64,000 nucleotides of DNA. Source: Actinomucor elegans (Eukaryota; Mucoromycota; Mucoromycetes; Mucorales; Mucoraceae). Position numbers and translations under genes: made by a program. Shown here one piece after another: positions 37,915 to 49,587 of the stretch (position 1 is the stretch's first letter; the number at the start of each line of letters is the position of its first letter). The stretch spans positions 3,410,001 to 3,474,000 of the forward strand of contig JAMSLZ010000003.1 of the NCBI GenBank assembly GCA_026027325.1, given 5' to 3'. The notes beneath the pieces are model-generated. The model did not search any database. It worked only from the letters and a program-made list of their open reading frames with translations, and was not told where the DNA came from.

Positions 37915-38611
37915 TTAAAAATCTTCTTCGGTGCGTTTATTGATACCAAACACTCTCACTTCATGCATCGCTGGTAATTTAGCAATCAATACAATGACCA
38001 GGGCGAAAAAGTTGATGGTGAATTGTACCAAATCATAGTGCGTGTAATGCGTACTAAGTAAAAATCTATCAAAAAAGGATCAGTCATAGTTAACGCCAAC
38101 ACTTTACATAGGATCTTACAAGACGATAGGTACTGCCATTAAAAACTTTCTTGTGGCAGTGAATTGAACGCCATCATCAATTTGTTCCCAAACTGTTAAT
38201 CCGTCATATGCCCCTTGGTTATCATCCAATGTAGGTGTGCCTTGTAACCAATGAAACATAATAAAATGACCCTATTATTATTGAGTTAAGAAGTGGTGTG
38301 ACATGAAAAGTTTAATTACTTGTATGGTGATGATACTTTACTGCATTAAAAGTCAAGTTGGTTAATGTCCAGCTTATCTCGGGTGAAATGAATGGAATAA
38401 GAGAGTATGATATCTTGATGACTATAGCAATGAGTATAACGGTGATCCATGCGCCTACATACACAAGCAGAGAGTGAGTTTTATGCCCAAAGCACCGTCC
38501 ATAGACAGACATACCTTTATAGCTCATCCAATTTGTTGTATAATTTAATTGGTTGGGTGCTGAGCTTTGATCAAGCTGAAAATGAGCCTTTCTTTCTTTT
38601 ATGCTCGACAT
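37915..38611 (-). CDS. ORM1: ORM/ORMDL family regulator of serine palmitoyltransferase
   Basis: Small ER membrane protein that binds and inhibits serine palmitoyltransferase, setting sphingolipid synthesis. Exons (minus): 38611-38515, 38454-38342, 38271-38120, 38065-37915; 170 residues, normal for the family. Landmarks: NYTTNWMSYKGAWITVILIA, SWTLTNLTFNA, GHFIMFHWLQGTP, the signature QGAYDGLTVWEQIDDGVQFT, TRKFLMAVPIVLFLLSTHYT, and AKLPAMHEVRVFGINK at the end. The N-terminus is short and has few Ser/Thr compared with yeast Orm1/2, so control by Ypk1-type phosphorylation may be reduced (inference). It converges with the syntaxin gene, with about 290 bp between the stops. Confidence 0.95.
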
Positions 38612-39874
38612 TTAATGATAGTAACGGATAGAAAAAAAAAGTATGTAAAGAGAAATGAAAAAAGAAACTTGAATGGCGAATATCCAAAATCGAGAAATAA
38701 CCAACGAGGCAAAGTCACGTAATTGGGAGAAGTTGAGTCTCAGAAAATAGAAACGACTCAGCAAGCTTCTTTATCTCTTTTTAAATCACATAAAATCAGT
38801 TCCTTGTCCATGATCTACCAATAAATATATCTCATAGACATATATACTCCCCTTTTTCTGATACGCTAGCTATGTTTGTATCTGAAATCATCCGACACAG
38901 TTTGAGTTATAGCAAGTGACTACTAAAAGATGAAAAACAATCATGGTCATACTTGCTCCCTTCTACTATTTGCTAATGATACACGTAAATAAGCCAGACT
39001 ATTGGCTTAATGAGGCTACTCGTATTAAACTATACGGAATACTTGTTCCGTTGATTTACACTGCATGGATAGACCTATTTTCATTGGCTGCGTAAATTGA
39101 ACTTGTTGTATCAACCTTGAAATCATCACATTTTGATTGCATAAGCAATAAATCAACGTATTCTTTTAATGTATGGAAACAGAAGTAATCTTTTATTCGG
39201 GTAAACTTTAGTTTTTATTATTATTATTATAACGCTGGCTGATCCTAGAAGCAGATGTAATAGATTGGAAAACAGAGATTACATAGGGACGCTTTTTTGT
39301 ACAAGCCATCAAGTTTTTTTATACAAATTAAAATAAAATAGAAATATAAAATCATACCACAACAAAGATGCTCTATAAATATGTCTACAAAAAGCTTTAT
39401 CATCGTCAAAACGTGATACAAATATACACCACCGCCACTGAGTTATTATCTTGATTCATTGACAACCGGCATTTCAAAATAATACCACCACGTGCGAGTT
39501 TTATCTTTCTGGGCCCTTTAATGAATCAAAGGATTGCTGATACAATAAATATTATTAATGGCATTGACGCAAAGCTTGATCCTATATTCAACAGCGCGGC
39601 AATCCATTAATATTTTGTGAGCTATTTGGAACATCATCAATAAAATAGAACCTCCAGTTTTTGACAGAAGCGAAACTAAAACTCGGGTGTCTTGTATAGA
39701 TAAAATCTACCAACGTTACTGAAGCGTATTGGCAAAGATACTGAGCTTACAATAAGCCCCAAAAAGTGCCTTGCAAAAAAAAAAAAAAAAAAAAAAAAAG
39801 ATTTGGTTAAGGGAGCTATTGCCCTCGGAATTTTTCTCTCTAAAATCAACCGTTTTTTTTATTTAACAGCTCCA

Positions 39875-39940
39875 GATCTATTGACTAGATGATTCCGGTT
39901 TAATGTCGCATTTGGTCAACACTACATGCTCCTAAATCTG
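39875..39940 (+). repeat. Dispersed GTCGCAT repeat copy
   Basis: Reads CCAGATCTATTGACTAGATG, then CCGGTTTAATGTCGCATTTG, then CATGCTCCTAAATC. Confidence 0.6.
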
Positions 39941-40049
39941 CTAGAACTATTATTTAAAATACAATAGGCGTACTTTATTTTAGTTCTAGGCCATACTGTT
40001 CATATGATCCATGCAAACTAGATTTAATGATTAATTGTTCAATCTTGGC

Positions 40050-40105
40050 CACTTGTCGTATCTGACAAGTAGCCTATGCTCAAACTGAATTGTTTCATCT
40101 GACAG
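40050..40105 (+). repeat. Dispersed GTCGCAT repeat copy (diverged)
   Basis: Reads CCACTTGTCGTATCTGACAA followed by CTATGCTCAAACTGAATTG, matching the core and tail of the family; the 5' AGATCT part is unclear. Confidence 0.45.
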
Positions 40106-40913
40106 AACCTTTTTCAAATGTAATACAGTCAAATTCAATAATAATTCATCGTTAATTTCATCTATTTCATATAAACAATATTTTGTCATCTATGTCAAAA
40201 AGTAATTGCATACTCAGAATGAGCTGCTGCATCTTTTAGAATTTCTGTTCATCTAAAATTCAAAGACAATACTCTATTGATTACAACTAGTGGTATTCCT
40301 ACCTGTTCCTTAAGTTGTTTCAGTCGTGCTAACTAAGATGAGTAATAATTAGCGACGTAAGGAGTTACGCGTTCCCACCAGTTTCATACTGAGAAAGTTA
40401 CGTTATTTTCTCATATCATTTGAGCGTGTGTGTATTTTTTTAATTCTTTGTTTTATTACTTTTTTTTAATTTATATTATTGGAGTTATTTAATATATTTT
40501 CTGTTAAAGATGTGTTTTAGTTATACTTCTAATAAAATATTGATATAAAGGGTGCAAAGTAATATTAGATAAGTGGACAGAGTTGAGAAAGAGACGTTCT
40601 TTTTTTCTATAAAAATTTTTTCTTTCTATTTGTGATGCCGACTTTATATATAATTACAGTGCCGTATATCAGGGATATGTAAAAGAAGTAAGGTTAGTTC
40701 GGAAGGAATCCGTTAGCTATAAGGATTGTTTGCAAATATGCGTCTGTGTGTGTGTGTGTGTGTTGGGGAGGGGGGGCTCTCTTTCATTATAGTGATAATA
40801 ATAAGAAAAAAAGTATAATAAAGAAATATAAAATAAAAATAAAAAAGAGAAGGGTAATATACACAAGTGATTATGGACAGGAAGTATGTAAGGGTAAGAA
40901 AAAAAAAAGGAAA

Positions 40914-41088
40914 TTAGAAGCGTCTCTTGACATTTCTTTGCAGCTGTTCATCGTTAGAGAATGAGTTCTTTCTCTTGCGAGGTGATTCTGGCATATACGA
41001 ATCTTCCAAAGGAGGGGACGGCAAACTTTGTTGAGCCATTCTTAATAGCTCTATCTTTTCTAATTGAGCTCTTTGTACTGCAGCAACT

Positions 41089-41119
<31 letters not shown>

Positions 41120-41894
41120 TATGGTTGGTAATGATAGGGATTGCAGGTGTGTTCACTGCAAGAGGAGTAGTAGTGTTTGTATTCATTGTGGAAACGGGAT
41201 TATTGACCTTGAGGTGAGTTTGTAGCATCAAAATCCATTGATCGTATGTATCCTTCTTGACATAGAGACGGTAATCCAATAACTGCAACATGACTTTCTC
41301 GGCATGGTTGATTTCTTGTACATTCAAGCCACTCACTTTACTCCAAGCAGAGTTCTTGTAGGTTTTGTCTTGCAAATACTTGTGAGCTGAAATCAGCGCA
41401 GCAAGGAACATACGACGACCGCAGGAGATATACACATCTTCGTTTCTCTTTTCTTGAACTCGAGAGCGAATACGGAACAAGTAAAAGATGGCAAGTTGAA
41501 GTGTGGAATGAGTTGTGCGGGAGTGCTTCAAGATGTGGTGTAAGAATGTATTCAAATCAGCAATAGGCTTATTTCCAGCAGCTGGTGAACTGATAGAGTT
41601 GGGCCAAATGGAAGCAATGACCTGTACCGTAACGTCTATTGATGGTTGTTAATATCAGCACAGTTCAACGATGGAGGACTTACCAACAAGGGCGCTAACA
41701 TAGGATTTCTGTTGCTCTTGCAAGTGTAATTGCTTGCGTTTAATTTCAAGTTCGTTTTGAATAGCATGATTCATAAGAAAGGAAATTAATTGTGGATGAG
41801 CAGCAGCAGCAGCAGCAGTTGCAATGCTAGCGAATTTATCATTGGGCTGCGGTACGAGGGTGGCTGCGGGGGGAACTGTTGTGTGAGGTGTCAT
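40914..41894 (-). CDS. PCL-type cyclin (Pho85-like CDK partner)
   Basis: Two exons on the minus strand, 41894-41684 and 41635-40914; 310 residues. The cyclin box starts around DLNTFLHHILKHSRTTHSTL. It continues through AIFYLFRIRSR, CGRRMFLAALISAHKYLQD (the fungal PCL signature: R-x-FLAAL-x-x-A-x-KYL-x-D), AWSKVSGL, and EINHAEKVMLQLLDYRLYV. This pattern fits the Pcl1/2/9 group that activates Pho85-type kinases in the cell cycle and polarity rather than B-type cyclins. The N-terminus has an Ala run and a Gln/Glu-rich helix. The C-terminal part contains another poly-Ala run encoded by GCA repeats (about 41085-41120). It ends with a basic SPRKRKNSF cluster that could be a nuclear signal or CDK site. 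Confidence 0.88.
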
Positions 41895-44692
41895 GATTTT
41901 CTTTATATGGAGAGTTTGTACTATTTTACTACGCCCTTTTACTTAGTCAAAGGGTGAATGATATGAAGAGTAGAGGAATAAATGAGTTTTGTTTCGCTAT
42001 AGGTCTGTTTTTGTAATCGATAAGTTTGTTTTATAAGCTGAATCTTGAAAGAAAGTAACGTTTCAAGGTTCACTATTTAAACAATAATAATAATGGCAAT
42101 CATGATAAAATAAATACAGTATGGCTTATGGTTTCGGTTTAAAAAAGTTTCAAAAGATGATTAAATAATTAAAAATTAAAAAAAATAAAGAGAAAGAGAT
42201 GTATATATAATTAAGATAGTGCAGGGTTAGCAGGGAAAACCAAGTATTAAAAGGAAAAGAAAAGGGAAAACTGGAAGCGTTTTGTTAAAAAGGCCTTTTA
42301 AAATTACAAAATTGTGAGTCATTCGAGCGCTTTTGATTGGTCGGTACTACCAAAGCCAATTAGAAGTTAAGTTTTGCGAGATTACGTTAACTGTGGACTT
42401 ATTGGTGATCGGAAATGACTCAACAGTTTTATTGTTTTAGCAAAGTCCTATTTGCGCACACAACAGCTTGGTATGGGGATATCATAAGGCCAATCATTCT
42501 ATTTGATGGGTCATGGCGCGTGAGGTACCTTCATAATGATAATACCTTCTCCCTTTACATACCATATCTCAACTGTTCACTATCTTTCTTTCTACCATCT
42601 ATAAAAGGATACCTTGCATATATAAGGCAAGAGCAATTCCTTTTGCTTTGATTTCTGAGGGCCAATAAATATCTCACGGTATTCTTTGTACCAGGTTGTA
42701 CCAGAATCCCCATCTCAATAGATTATCGGCCCACTCCCCGTACGGTAGAAATCTTAGATTCAATCCAGCGCTTCTATTGATATTCAGCTATCCATTGAAG
42801 CAGGCTGAGTAGCTGAACTACATGACTAGCACTCATAGACATCTGTGAGACAGTAAAAAAAAAAAAAAGGACCCAGACTGAATATGAACAAAGCCATACT
42901 GAACACGCTGAGTCGGGGAAACAGAGTACAGTTCTTTAAGCCGTAATTGAAGAGGACAGGGTATTCATTGTTAAATCAAAAACCTTTTCAGTCCAATAAT
43001 AGTAAATCCGTAGGTTTAAGTTCTATATTCTAACAAAATGTCAGAGCCTTATATGTATCAGACTTCATTCTATCAATACCTCCTCTTACCAAAGCTTTTT
43101 CATAGATTCATCCACTTAGTGGCATACATATTTCAAGTAATGTTGAATACTGTGTTCATTTTAAACTGTGCTGTTACTGATGATGAATGGAACATTCTCT
43201 TACATTGGATGACGGTAATTGAATATGAAGGTCCCCGCATAATACCCTCGACCAAGATCCTTGAATTTCCAAGCTTTTTCGCATGACTTTTTTTTTTTTT
43301 TTAAGTATGCTCTGTTAGTCAAGTGTCTGTGTGATAGAATGACACCGTCATTTAATTGATCAATCCTGGTAGTTTGAGGACGTATAAATAAAACCGAGGT
43401 GTTTCACCTTAGGGTGCTCTTACCCTACAAGCAATCCAATTTACAACTTGAAATTTCGGGAAATATATACGCAATTCACAAAATACCATATTTTCATTAT
43501 TAGCGATGATTAAAAATGGCGACCATGATATGTCGCGATAAAAAAAATCTTGCAGTAATGAAATCTGTTCTCATCCAAAACTCAACAAAGATATAACCTT
43601 TAAGTTTGGTGTAAATATATAGAACAGTAAATGTTCTTTTTAATCCGTTATTTTCATAAAAGTTTAGAAGAAGAAAAAAGGTGCTGCAAGCTTCGAACTT
43701 TTAGCGGTTTTACTTGATTGAAGTGAAGCTGTTTTATTTCATTTCTTACAGAGCTTATATTTACATTTACGTTAAATAATCAAATTACTAATCAGAATTT
43801 TCCATCTTTTACTTTATTATTTCTTTTTTTTTTGAGTTATAAAATGAAGCTCAGAAAATTAGAGTGATGTTTATTGATTCCTAAAGATCTTGACCAATCT
43901 CGGTAAATTGATGCATCTGATTAGTACTCAATGTTTCAAATGAGCTGCTTCAGTCAGTAATATATCAATTTCACTCGAATGTGCTTGTTGTATTAGCTAT
44001 TTTCTTCCTATTTCTACATGATATATAACTGCAATGTAAGAGTTTTAAACACATTTTATTCCAAGTATTAGATGTAGGGCTAGTAATTTACAATACCTGT
44101 ATAGTAATTACAAAAATTTGCATATTATTATGACCTGATCTTTTTTTAGGTATTTCTGGATAATCAAACTATTCTCAATCTATCAATGGTAATCTATAAG
44201 GCTAAAATGAACGTCCGTAGCTCATGCTGAGCTCCATAGCTAAAATAAACGCGAAAATTTTTTTTTGTTTTTTTTTATATTTTTGTCATTTAAAGCCAAC
44301 CTAATATTTGATATTTTTATCTGATTTCACTATACTAGATCTGTTCAAAGAAAGGTCATTGGTGCAGCATTTAGCGTGATTTGATAGTTTTAGAGAGTCA
44401 ATTTGTCAGCCTCTGCTATGATTCTACATCCCGGTAAAAGCATCTGCCTTTAATGCATTGTTTGAAAGACTGCATAGCTTGAAACATTGTGCCATCGTTT
44501 TGACAGGAAACGTCTCGGAGGAGGGAGAGAAAGCCTCTGTGTGTGCACTTAGGGATGAAGTGGGAACCACATCACGTGCAAGACACCAATAGGTCTTTTT
44601 TTTTCCTCCTTTGTCTCCGCAATACTAACTTACTCTTTCTCTCTTTTTTTTCCACTTCTTTTTTTACACTCACAAACACTCGAAATTCAACT
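41895..44692. other. Gene-poor 2.8-kb intergenic region
   Basis: Divergent region between the cyclin (minus) and the A20/AN1 gene (plus). No supported gene. It holds a GTCGCAT repeat copy (43885-43955), T tracts, and a long pyrimidine-rich leader at 44595-44665 just upstream of the A20/AN1 start. Open frames at 42415-42651 and 43038-43286 (+) lack recognisable domains. Confidence 0.5.
43885..43955 (+). repeat. Dispersed GTCGCAT repeat copy
   Basis: Reads AAAGATCTTGACCAATCTCG, GTAAATTGATGCATCTGATT, then AGTACTCAATGTTTC and AAATGAGCTGCTTC; a full-length copy with tail. Confidence 0.65.
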
Positions 44693-45387
44693 ATGGAAGA
44701 TAACAAAACACCTGAAGCACCTACACCTTGTACAGCAGGCTGTGGCTTTTATGGAAACAAGATCTATAACAATATGTGTTCCAAGTGCTTTAAAGAGTTA
44801 GATGAACGGAATAAAACTGGTAATGAGCTTAATCCATGTAATGAAACAATCACTGATAAAATAGCAAGGTCTTGTTGATACGAGCATCCTTAAAGTAGAT
44901 AATAAAAACAATTTGAACCATACACCCTTATTAACCAAAGAGTTAACTGAAGAACCATCTATACAAGAACCTCAGGCTGAACCAGTAAAACAACAAGAGC
45001 CTCCTCAAGAAGAGCAAGAACAAGAGCCCAAAAAGATTATACAAAAGAATAAAGGTCGTTGTTTTTCGTGCCGTTCAAAGGTATAGTAGCTGCAGCTGCT
45101 ATAGTTGAAATTTATTAATCACTTGCCTTGATAGATTCCACTTGCCAAGCAGTTGACCAACAAATGTCGATGTGAATATGTCTTTTGCGACAGTCATCGT
45201 TATCCAGATAAGCACGATTGTAATTTTGATCATGCACAAAACGATAAAGGTAAGTAAGGAAGAGAAAGGCCAATGAATCTCCTATAAACCAATTACTTGT
45301 GTAATAGACATTTTGGCAAAAAACAACCCGAAACTCAACGAGAAACCACGCGGTGGTAATTCCTTTAATCGTATTGATAGTATTTAA
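44693..45387 (+). CDS. A20/AN1 zinc-finger stress-associated protein
   Basis: 177 residues from exons 44693-44819, 44869-45080, 45135-45249 and 45308-45387. The N-terminal A20 finger has C-x3-C-x11-C-x2-C spacing (CTAGCGFYGNKIYNNMCSKC). A Gln/Glu/Pro-rich linker follows. The C-terminal AN1 finger starts CFSC and continues NKCRCEYVFCDSHRYPDKHD-C, with the full set of Cys/His ligands. This is the ZFAND5/6 and plant SAP arrangement: A20 binds ubiquitin and AN1 links to proteasome and stress responses. The second exon acceptor is GCAAG, because the nearer AATAG would put a stop in frame. The leader 44595-44665 is strongly C/T-rich, as often seen in highly expressed fungal genes. Confidence 0.92.
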
Positions 45388-45694
45388 ATAATAAAAGAGA
45401 TATACGATTAACATTTAAGCTTGACCCATCTATATACGGTGGAACTAAATAAAGGTTTTTTAATCAGATCGAGTAATTTTGAGAAATACCCAATTTTTTT
45501 TTTTTACGCGTATTCCAACGAGAAAACGGCTTCTTGAAAACAATTGCTTCAACTTGCCCCCTATGTCAATGCCCCTTTTGCTAATGAAACTATAATATTA
45601 ACCAGCTACTTAAAGTGCGCTGCGCGTTCGCAGCAAAGAAATATCCGAGGAGTCTGCTTTTAATAATGATGATGTTTAAATCGATATACGTTTG

Positions 45695-45755
45695 ATTGGA
45701 TATCGGCATATATATATTTAAAGAGGCGCTACGCGAGATGTTTATTGGGTATCGA
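45695..45755 (-). promoter_or_regulatory. Pair of inverted CCGATATCCAAT-type motifs
   Basis: Minus-strand CCGATATCCAAT at 45695-45706 and TCGATACCCAAT at 45744-45755, 49 bp apart start to start, both followed by A/C-A-A. This is the only close pair in the window; function is unknown. Confidence 0.35.
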
Positions 45756-45966
45756 AGATTAAAATATTAAGTGCATGCTACTGCTGCTGCGCATGACGCG
45801 TTAGAGCATTTATCAGTTTTATTTTATTTTTGAAGAAAAAAACTGAGGATATACAAAGAGTACATTAACAAAGTATGTACAAAATTAAAAGAAGCATTTT
45901 ATAATATAAATGTTATGTTGTAGATTCTAATATCCAAGGAACATTATATGATACAATATAGTTTAT

Positions 45967-45970
<4 letters not shown>

Positions 45971-46027
<57 letters not shown>
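45971..46027. repeat. Poly-T homopolymer, 57 nt
   Basis: Longest homopolymer in the window. The true length may differ from the assembly because of sequencing slippage. Confidence 0.85.
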
Positions 46028-46031
<4 letters not shown>

Positions 46032-46359
46032 ACGATCATGACTCGCGTGTTTGAAATAGTAAAAAATACGAAAACAAATGCAATTGAATACTTTCGTACT
46101 TAGTGTGTTATGTTGATTATTAATTATTCCTCCAAAACGTTGTCTTCAGACTCCAAAAAAAAAGGTAAGATCAGCAAAATTTGCCCCAAGGAGGTATTAT
46201 AGGGGTATTTTCTGAAACTGGGCCATTTTTAACATCTCTACATTTCTAAACCTGTTCTAGTTAAATATTGCATTTATTTAATATCAAATATTTAGGATTA
46301 TTATTTACATATATCTAATATTTTAGACATTACACATGATGTAATGTAGGTCTGTTGAT

Positions 46360-46440
46360 CTCTTGATCTCCCGTCCGATCTTGGTTTAATGTCGCATCTG
46401 GCAAGTGATCTATACTCAAAATAAGTTGATGAATTCAATA
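46360..46440 (+). repeat. Dispersed GTCGCAT repeat copy
   Basis: Reads GATCTCCCGTCCGATCTTGG, TTTAATGTCGCATCTGGCAA, then CTATACTCAAAATAAGTTG. Confidence 0.65.
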
Positions 46441-46534
46441 AAAACCTTTTTTTTTTCCCACCATAATGTAATGATGGTATCTTATCTGGTAATAGATAGC
46501 TGTCATTTATACATACCTTGTGTGTTAGACGCCT

Positions 46535-46620
46535 GTTTCTAGATCTTTGGGTTGATCTGGTCCAACATCTTATGAGATTAGTAATCCATGTTCACAATAA
46601 AATGCTGCATTTGCTTAAAT
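46535..46620 (+). repeat. Dispersed GTCGCAT repeat copy
   Basis: Reads TAGATCTTTGGGTTGATCTG, GTCCAACATCTTATGAGATT, AGTAATCCATGTTCACAATA, then AAATGCTGCATTTG; core diverged, tail clear. Confidence 0.5.
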
Positions 46621-46974
46621 GTTTCTAATTAACAATAAAGTACAATGAGCATAATAAAATACCAACAATCGCCAGTAAGCTACAGTGCTCCCTATTGGAT
46701 ACTTTAGTCTTGATGTTACTCAACACGAGTAATACAAATCGCAAACCAATCCAGTCATTATCTTGTGGTTGATTGTCGGTAATTCAAAAACATTTATCCT
46801 TAAATATGAAATTGTAGTTGAACTATGGACGCGTCTAATCCAACAGTGAACATAAATATATTAATAGTTTTTTAAGGAAATGTAAAATCAAGCACGCTCT
46901 GTTGGATGAATAAGTTGTACACCAAATTTGACAAACTTTACAGGGTAACAAAGACATATTATATTATGCCACTA

Positions 46975-47215
46975 TTACAAAATAGATGTTAGAGAGCCAA
47001 CCGCATTATTTGTAAACAACAGGACTTGACCAGGTCTAAATTTCACATGTAAAGTATCCCTACACTTAGCGTGAAAAAAAGAAAGGTTTAACCAATTGAA
47101 TACAATTGGTACAGATGAATAATATAATTTCTTGAATTTACTATATAAAGTATTTAGACCAGCAAGTGGCAAAGCAGAGCTGACCCATGATTTGGCACCT
47201 GTGTTTGAAATAATA
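46975..47215 (-). pseudogene. Unidentified coding-like remnant
   Basis: An acceptor-like ATTTCAAACACAG at about 47215-47203 opens a minus-strand frame of some 75 codons (GAKSWVSSALPLAGLNTLYS to LFTNNAVGSLTSIL-stop). Composition looks coding. No domain recognised and no partner exon with a start was found, so it is more likely a gene or transposon fragment than a working gene. Confidence 0.3.
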
Positions 47216-47316
47216 AAGGGGAAATTACATAGAGTTGGTCATGGGTTAGACTTTTGAATATAAAAAAGGGCCTTTAACATTCTCTTTTTTTTTCCTGCTC
47301 TTTATCATCAAATATC

Positions 47317-47760
47317 ATGAACACTTATTATACCAGACTTTCTTTTGAAAAACTTGAATCATTTGATATGCAAAAGTCGAGTTTATCGAGTTTTGTTCTT
47401 ATTCGAAACTCGTTGATCTCTGCATTAACTAAAGAACAACAATACAATAATTATCAAAGTAATAGTTATATGATGGACTATGAAGAAGAAGAAGAGGAGG
47501 AGGAGGATGAGGAGGAGGAAGAAGAAGAAAAGGAAGAAATAGAACAAGTATGGCTGGATTCCTGCTTTGATCAATTGGATCATCAAGAGCAAGAAGGAGA
47601 CTCTGAAGAAGAGGAAGAGATGCCATTATCCCCGCAGGATGATTCTGTACCTTTTTTCCATAATAATATTCAAAAGAAGCCTACGTTCTATATCAATGAA
47701 GAAGAAGAAGAGGAAGAAGATGCACTTGTCTGCTATGATATTCCATTTCTCTCTCTTTGA
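47317..47760 (+). CDS. Small acidic protein, 147 residues
   Basis: Single exon, starting MNTYYTRLSFEKLESF. The N-terminal third has a hydrophobic, possibly helical SSFVLIRNSLISALTKEQQ segment. The rest is dominated by three Glu-rich blocks (encoded by GAA/GAG at about 47480-47545, 47605-47620, 47698-47725) and a short aromatic C-terminus (CYDIPFLSL). No family recognised. The acidic tracts with hydrophobic patches (WLDSCFDQLDH) resemble transcription-activation or chromatin-binding proteins, but this is a guess. A TATA-like element 58 bp upstream and the C/T leader support transcription. The gene converges on NDUFA9, with stops only about 130 bp apart. Confidence 0.65.
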   Translation: MNTYYTRLSFEKLESFDMQKSSLSSFVLIRNSLISALTKEQQYNNYQSNSYMMDYEEEEEEEEDEEEEEEEKEEIEQVWLDSCFDQLDHQEQEGDSEEEEEMPLSPQDDSVPFFHNNIQKKPTFYINEEEEEEEDALVCYDIPFLSL

Positions 47761-47888
47761 ATGCCTTTTAAATTGTAATATGTGTGTATATACCTATCTC
47801 TTATATATAAATAAAAAAATGTACATTATAATCATCATGTCAGACACAAAGATCCCGAATATTATATAAGTGTGTGAAATTTATTATT

Positions 47889-49587
47889 CTAATCAATGAG
47901 ATGGTAGACGCCCTTTTGAATCTTACCCTCACCCTTTTCATAAGGCAGATCAAAGACAGCGTTACTACGGAATCTTCTCAAGTAATGAATAGCAACAGCC
48001 TCCAATTCAGTAGGTTCAATGTACAAGTCTTCAAAAGTATAGGCACCAGGTGTAATCTTATCGTCCATGGTCATCTAAAAAGAAAAAAAAATGTGAGTGA
48101 CACTGTCACACTAGAAAAATCTAACTTACTCTTTCAATCAAATCAGGGCTAATCATTTGGTTATAAGGCAATTTGTCCATAAGAGTAGCAAGAACCCTAT
48201 ATCAAAAATGTGATGAGTTAAATGACCTCATCATGGGAATAAGTTACATACTTGAATACGACGTGAGGTGCACTACGGATAGGAAGAGGCTTCATGGAGA
48301 TTTCACGAGCAAGCTCAAAGATATCCTTGACTTGATATTCTTTAGGACCATAAAGCTCATAAGTCTTACCCATAGTAGATTCAGCGGTCAACATGACTTT
48401 AAGAGCTTCAGCAACGTCAATAGCCTAGAAATAAAACAAATAAATATCACACTGGCAATTGCATAACTTGTAACTTACAGAAACAGGACGAATCTTGGTC
48501 TTTCCTTCGTTGACATAATATTGCCATCCGTCATCAGCTAATGATTTACGTATTAGTACTAGTTTTAATCGTCATGATCATCAAGTTTTACCGCCAATTC
48601 TGTTCAAGAAACGATCCTCATGACCCCACATAATACCAGGACGGACAATAGTGGCGTCAGGAATGACTTCACGAACTGCCTTTTCACCCAAAGCCTAAAC
48701 AAAAAATAATAATAATCATGATTAGCCGGCGTGTTGTACTATGATATCAACATTCATACCTTGGAACGAAGGAACTTGGAAGTGGAGTCTTCTGAAGCAT
48801 TCAAAGCAGACATTTGAACAAATCTAGCAACACCATTCTCAGCACAAGCTTCAGCTAAACGACGAGGACCATCTACGTGGACAGCATCGAAAGTAAAGTT
48901 CCTATCAGATTCAAATCAATATCTATTGTTCAATCAGGCTGGCTTGGTGCGCTTACTTTGTCTCATAGTCACGGCCAATGAGGTTATAAACAATATCAGA
49001 GTGACGAACGCACTCAGCCAATTGTTCCTTATTTCTCAAATCAAATTCTAAAGGAATCACTTGACCGAGATCACCAGTCACCTTGAGATGTCTAGCTTCA
49101 TCAGCTTCACGATATGCAACAACGACTTGTGTACCTTGTTGAGCTATTGAACCGCATTAGTATCTATTATTTTAATTGAATCGCTGTCATAGTTACCAAG
49201 TTTGTTGACAACGTAGCGACCCAAGAAACCAGTACAACCGAAAACGGTGGCAATATGGCCATTGGTAGAAGATCTAGACTATATGAGTGGTGTTGCAAGT
49301 ATATATAGTTGATTATATTACCTTCCACCCATACCATACTTGATCATGGGTTGACCAGTCTTCTTTCTCAAGGTCAAATCGTGCATGGAACGCTAATTTC
49401 AAATATTCAACTTAGTATCTCGAGAAAATGCAAGTGTTTCAGTCATATTTACAGTTTGAGTGCTGACAGCGACCTTGGCAATGACGTTGGGACGTCCAAC
49501 TTCTATATAATGGTAAGGTGAGATCGTTTTTCATTTTTCGGTCAATGGAGTCAATTATTTACGTTTAAATGCAACTGAAGCGAGCAT
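47889..49587 (-). CDS. NDUFA9: NADH:ubiquinone oxidoreductase 39/40-kDa subunit (NDUFA9)
   Basis: Accessory subunit of mitochondrial complex I with a short-chain dehydrogenase-like NADPH fold; supports assembly and stability. Eleven exons (minus): 49587-49563, 49502-49453, 49392-49322, 49273-49197, 49143-48957, 48901-48760, 48694-48592, 48537-48479, 48424-48252, 48196-48130, 48074-47889; 379 residues. It has a basic mitochondrial presequence. Landmarks: [20 protein letters not shown] (nucleotide-binding Gly loop), [52 protein letters not shown], and [11 protein letters not shown]. The typical YxxxK of active dehydrogenases is absent, as expected for this subunit. It is the most intron-dense gene in the window for its size. 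Confidence 0.95.

Larger units (their letters stand above)
38612..40913. other. Gene-poor 2.3-kb intergenic region
   Basis: Promoter side of ORM1 and 3' flank of the cyclin gene. It contains a 25-nt A run (39775-39799), two GTCGCAT repeat copies (39875-39940 and 40050-40105), and a GT repeat (about 40742-40762) running into a G-rich patch. No gene recognised. Confidence 0.5.
45388..47316. other. Gene-poor intergenic region with 57-nt poly-T
   Basis: Contains inverted CCGATATCCAAT-type motifs (45695-45706, 45744-45755), a 57-nt poly-T (45971-46027), two GTCGCAT repeat copies (46360-46440, 46535-46620) and a coding-like remnant on the minus strand (46975-47215). TATAAAAAAG at 47259 is a TATA candidate for the gene at 47317. 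Confidence 0.5.

Noticed and set aside
42415..42651. 78-codon open frame (+)
   Set aside because: No domain, T-rich composition, no splice partner and no upstream signals; likely chance.
43038..43286. 82-codon open frame (+) starting MSEPYMYQTSFYQ
   Set aside because: Looks mildly coding, but no homology, and the second half contains splice-donor-like sequence with no partner exon. Not enough support for a gene.
44820..44878. Read-through of the A20 exon ending at 44878
   Set aside because: Using the GTAATG donor at 44820 and the GCAAG acceptor joins the A20 and AN1 parts in one frame, as the family requires.
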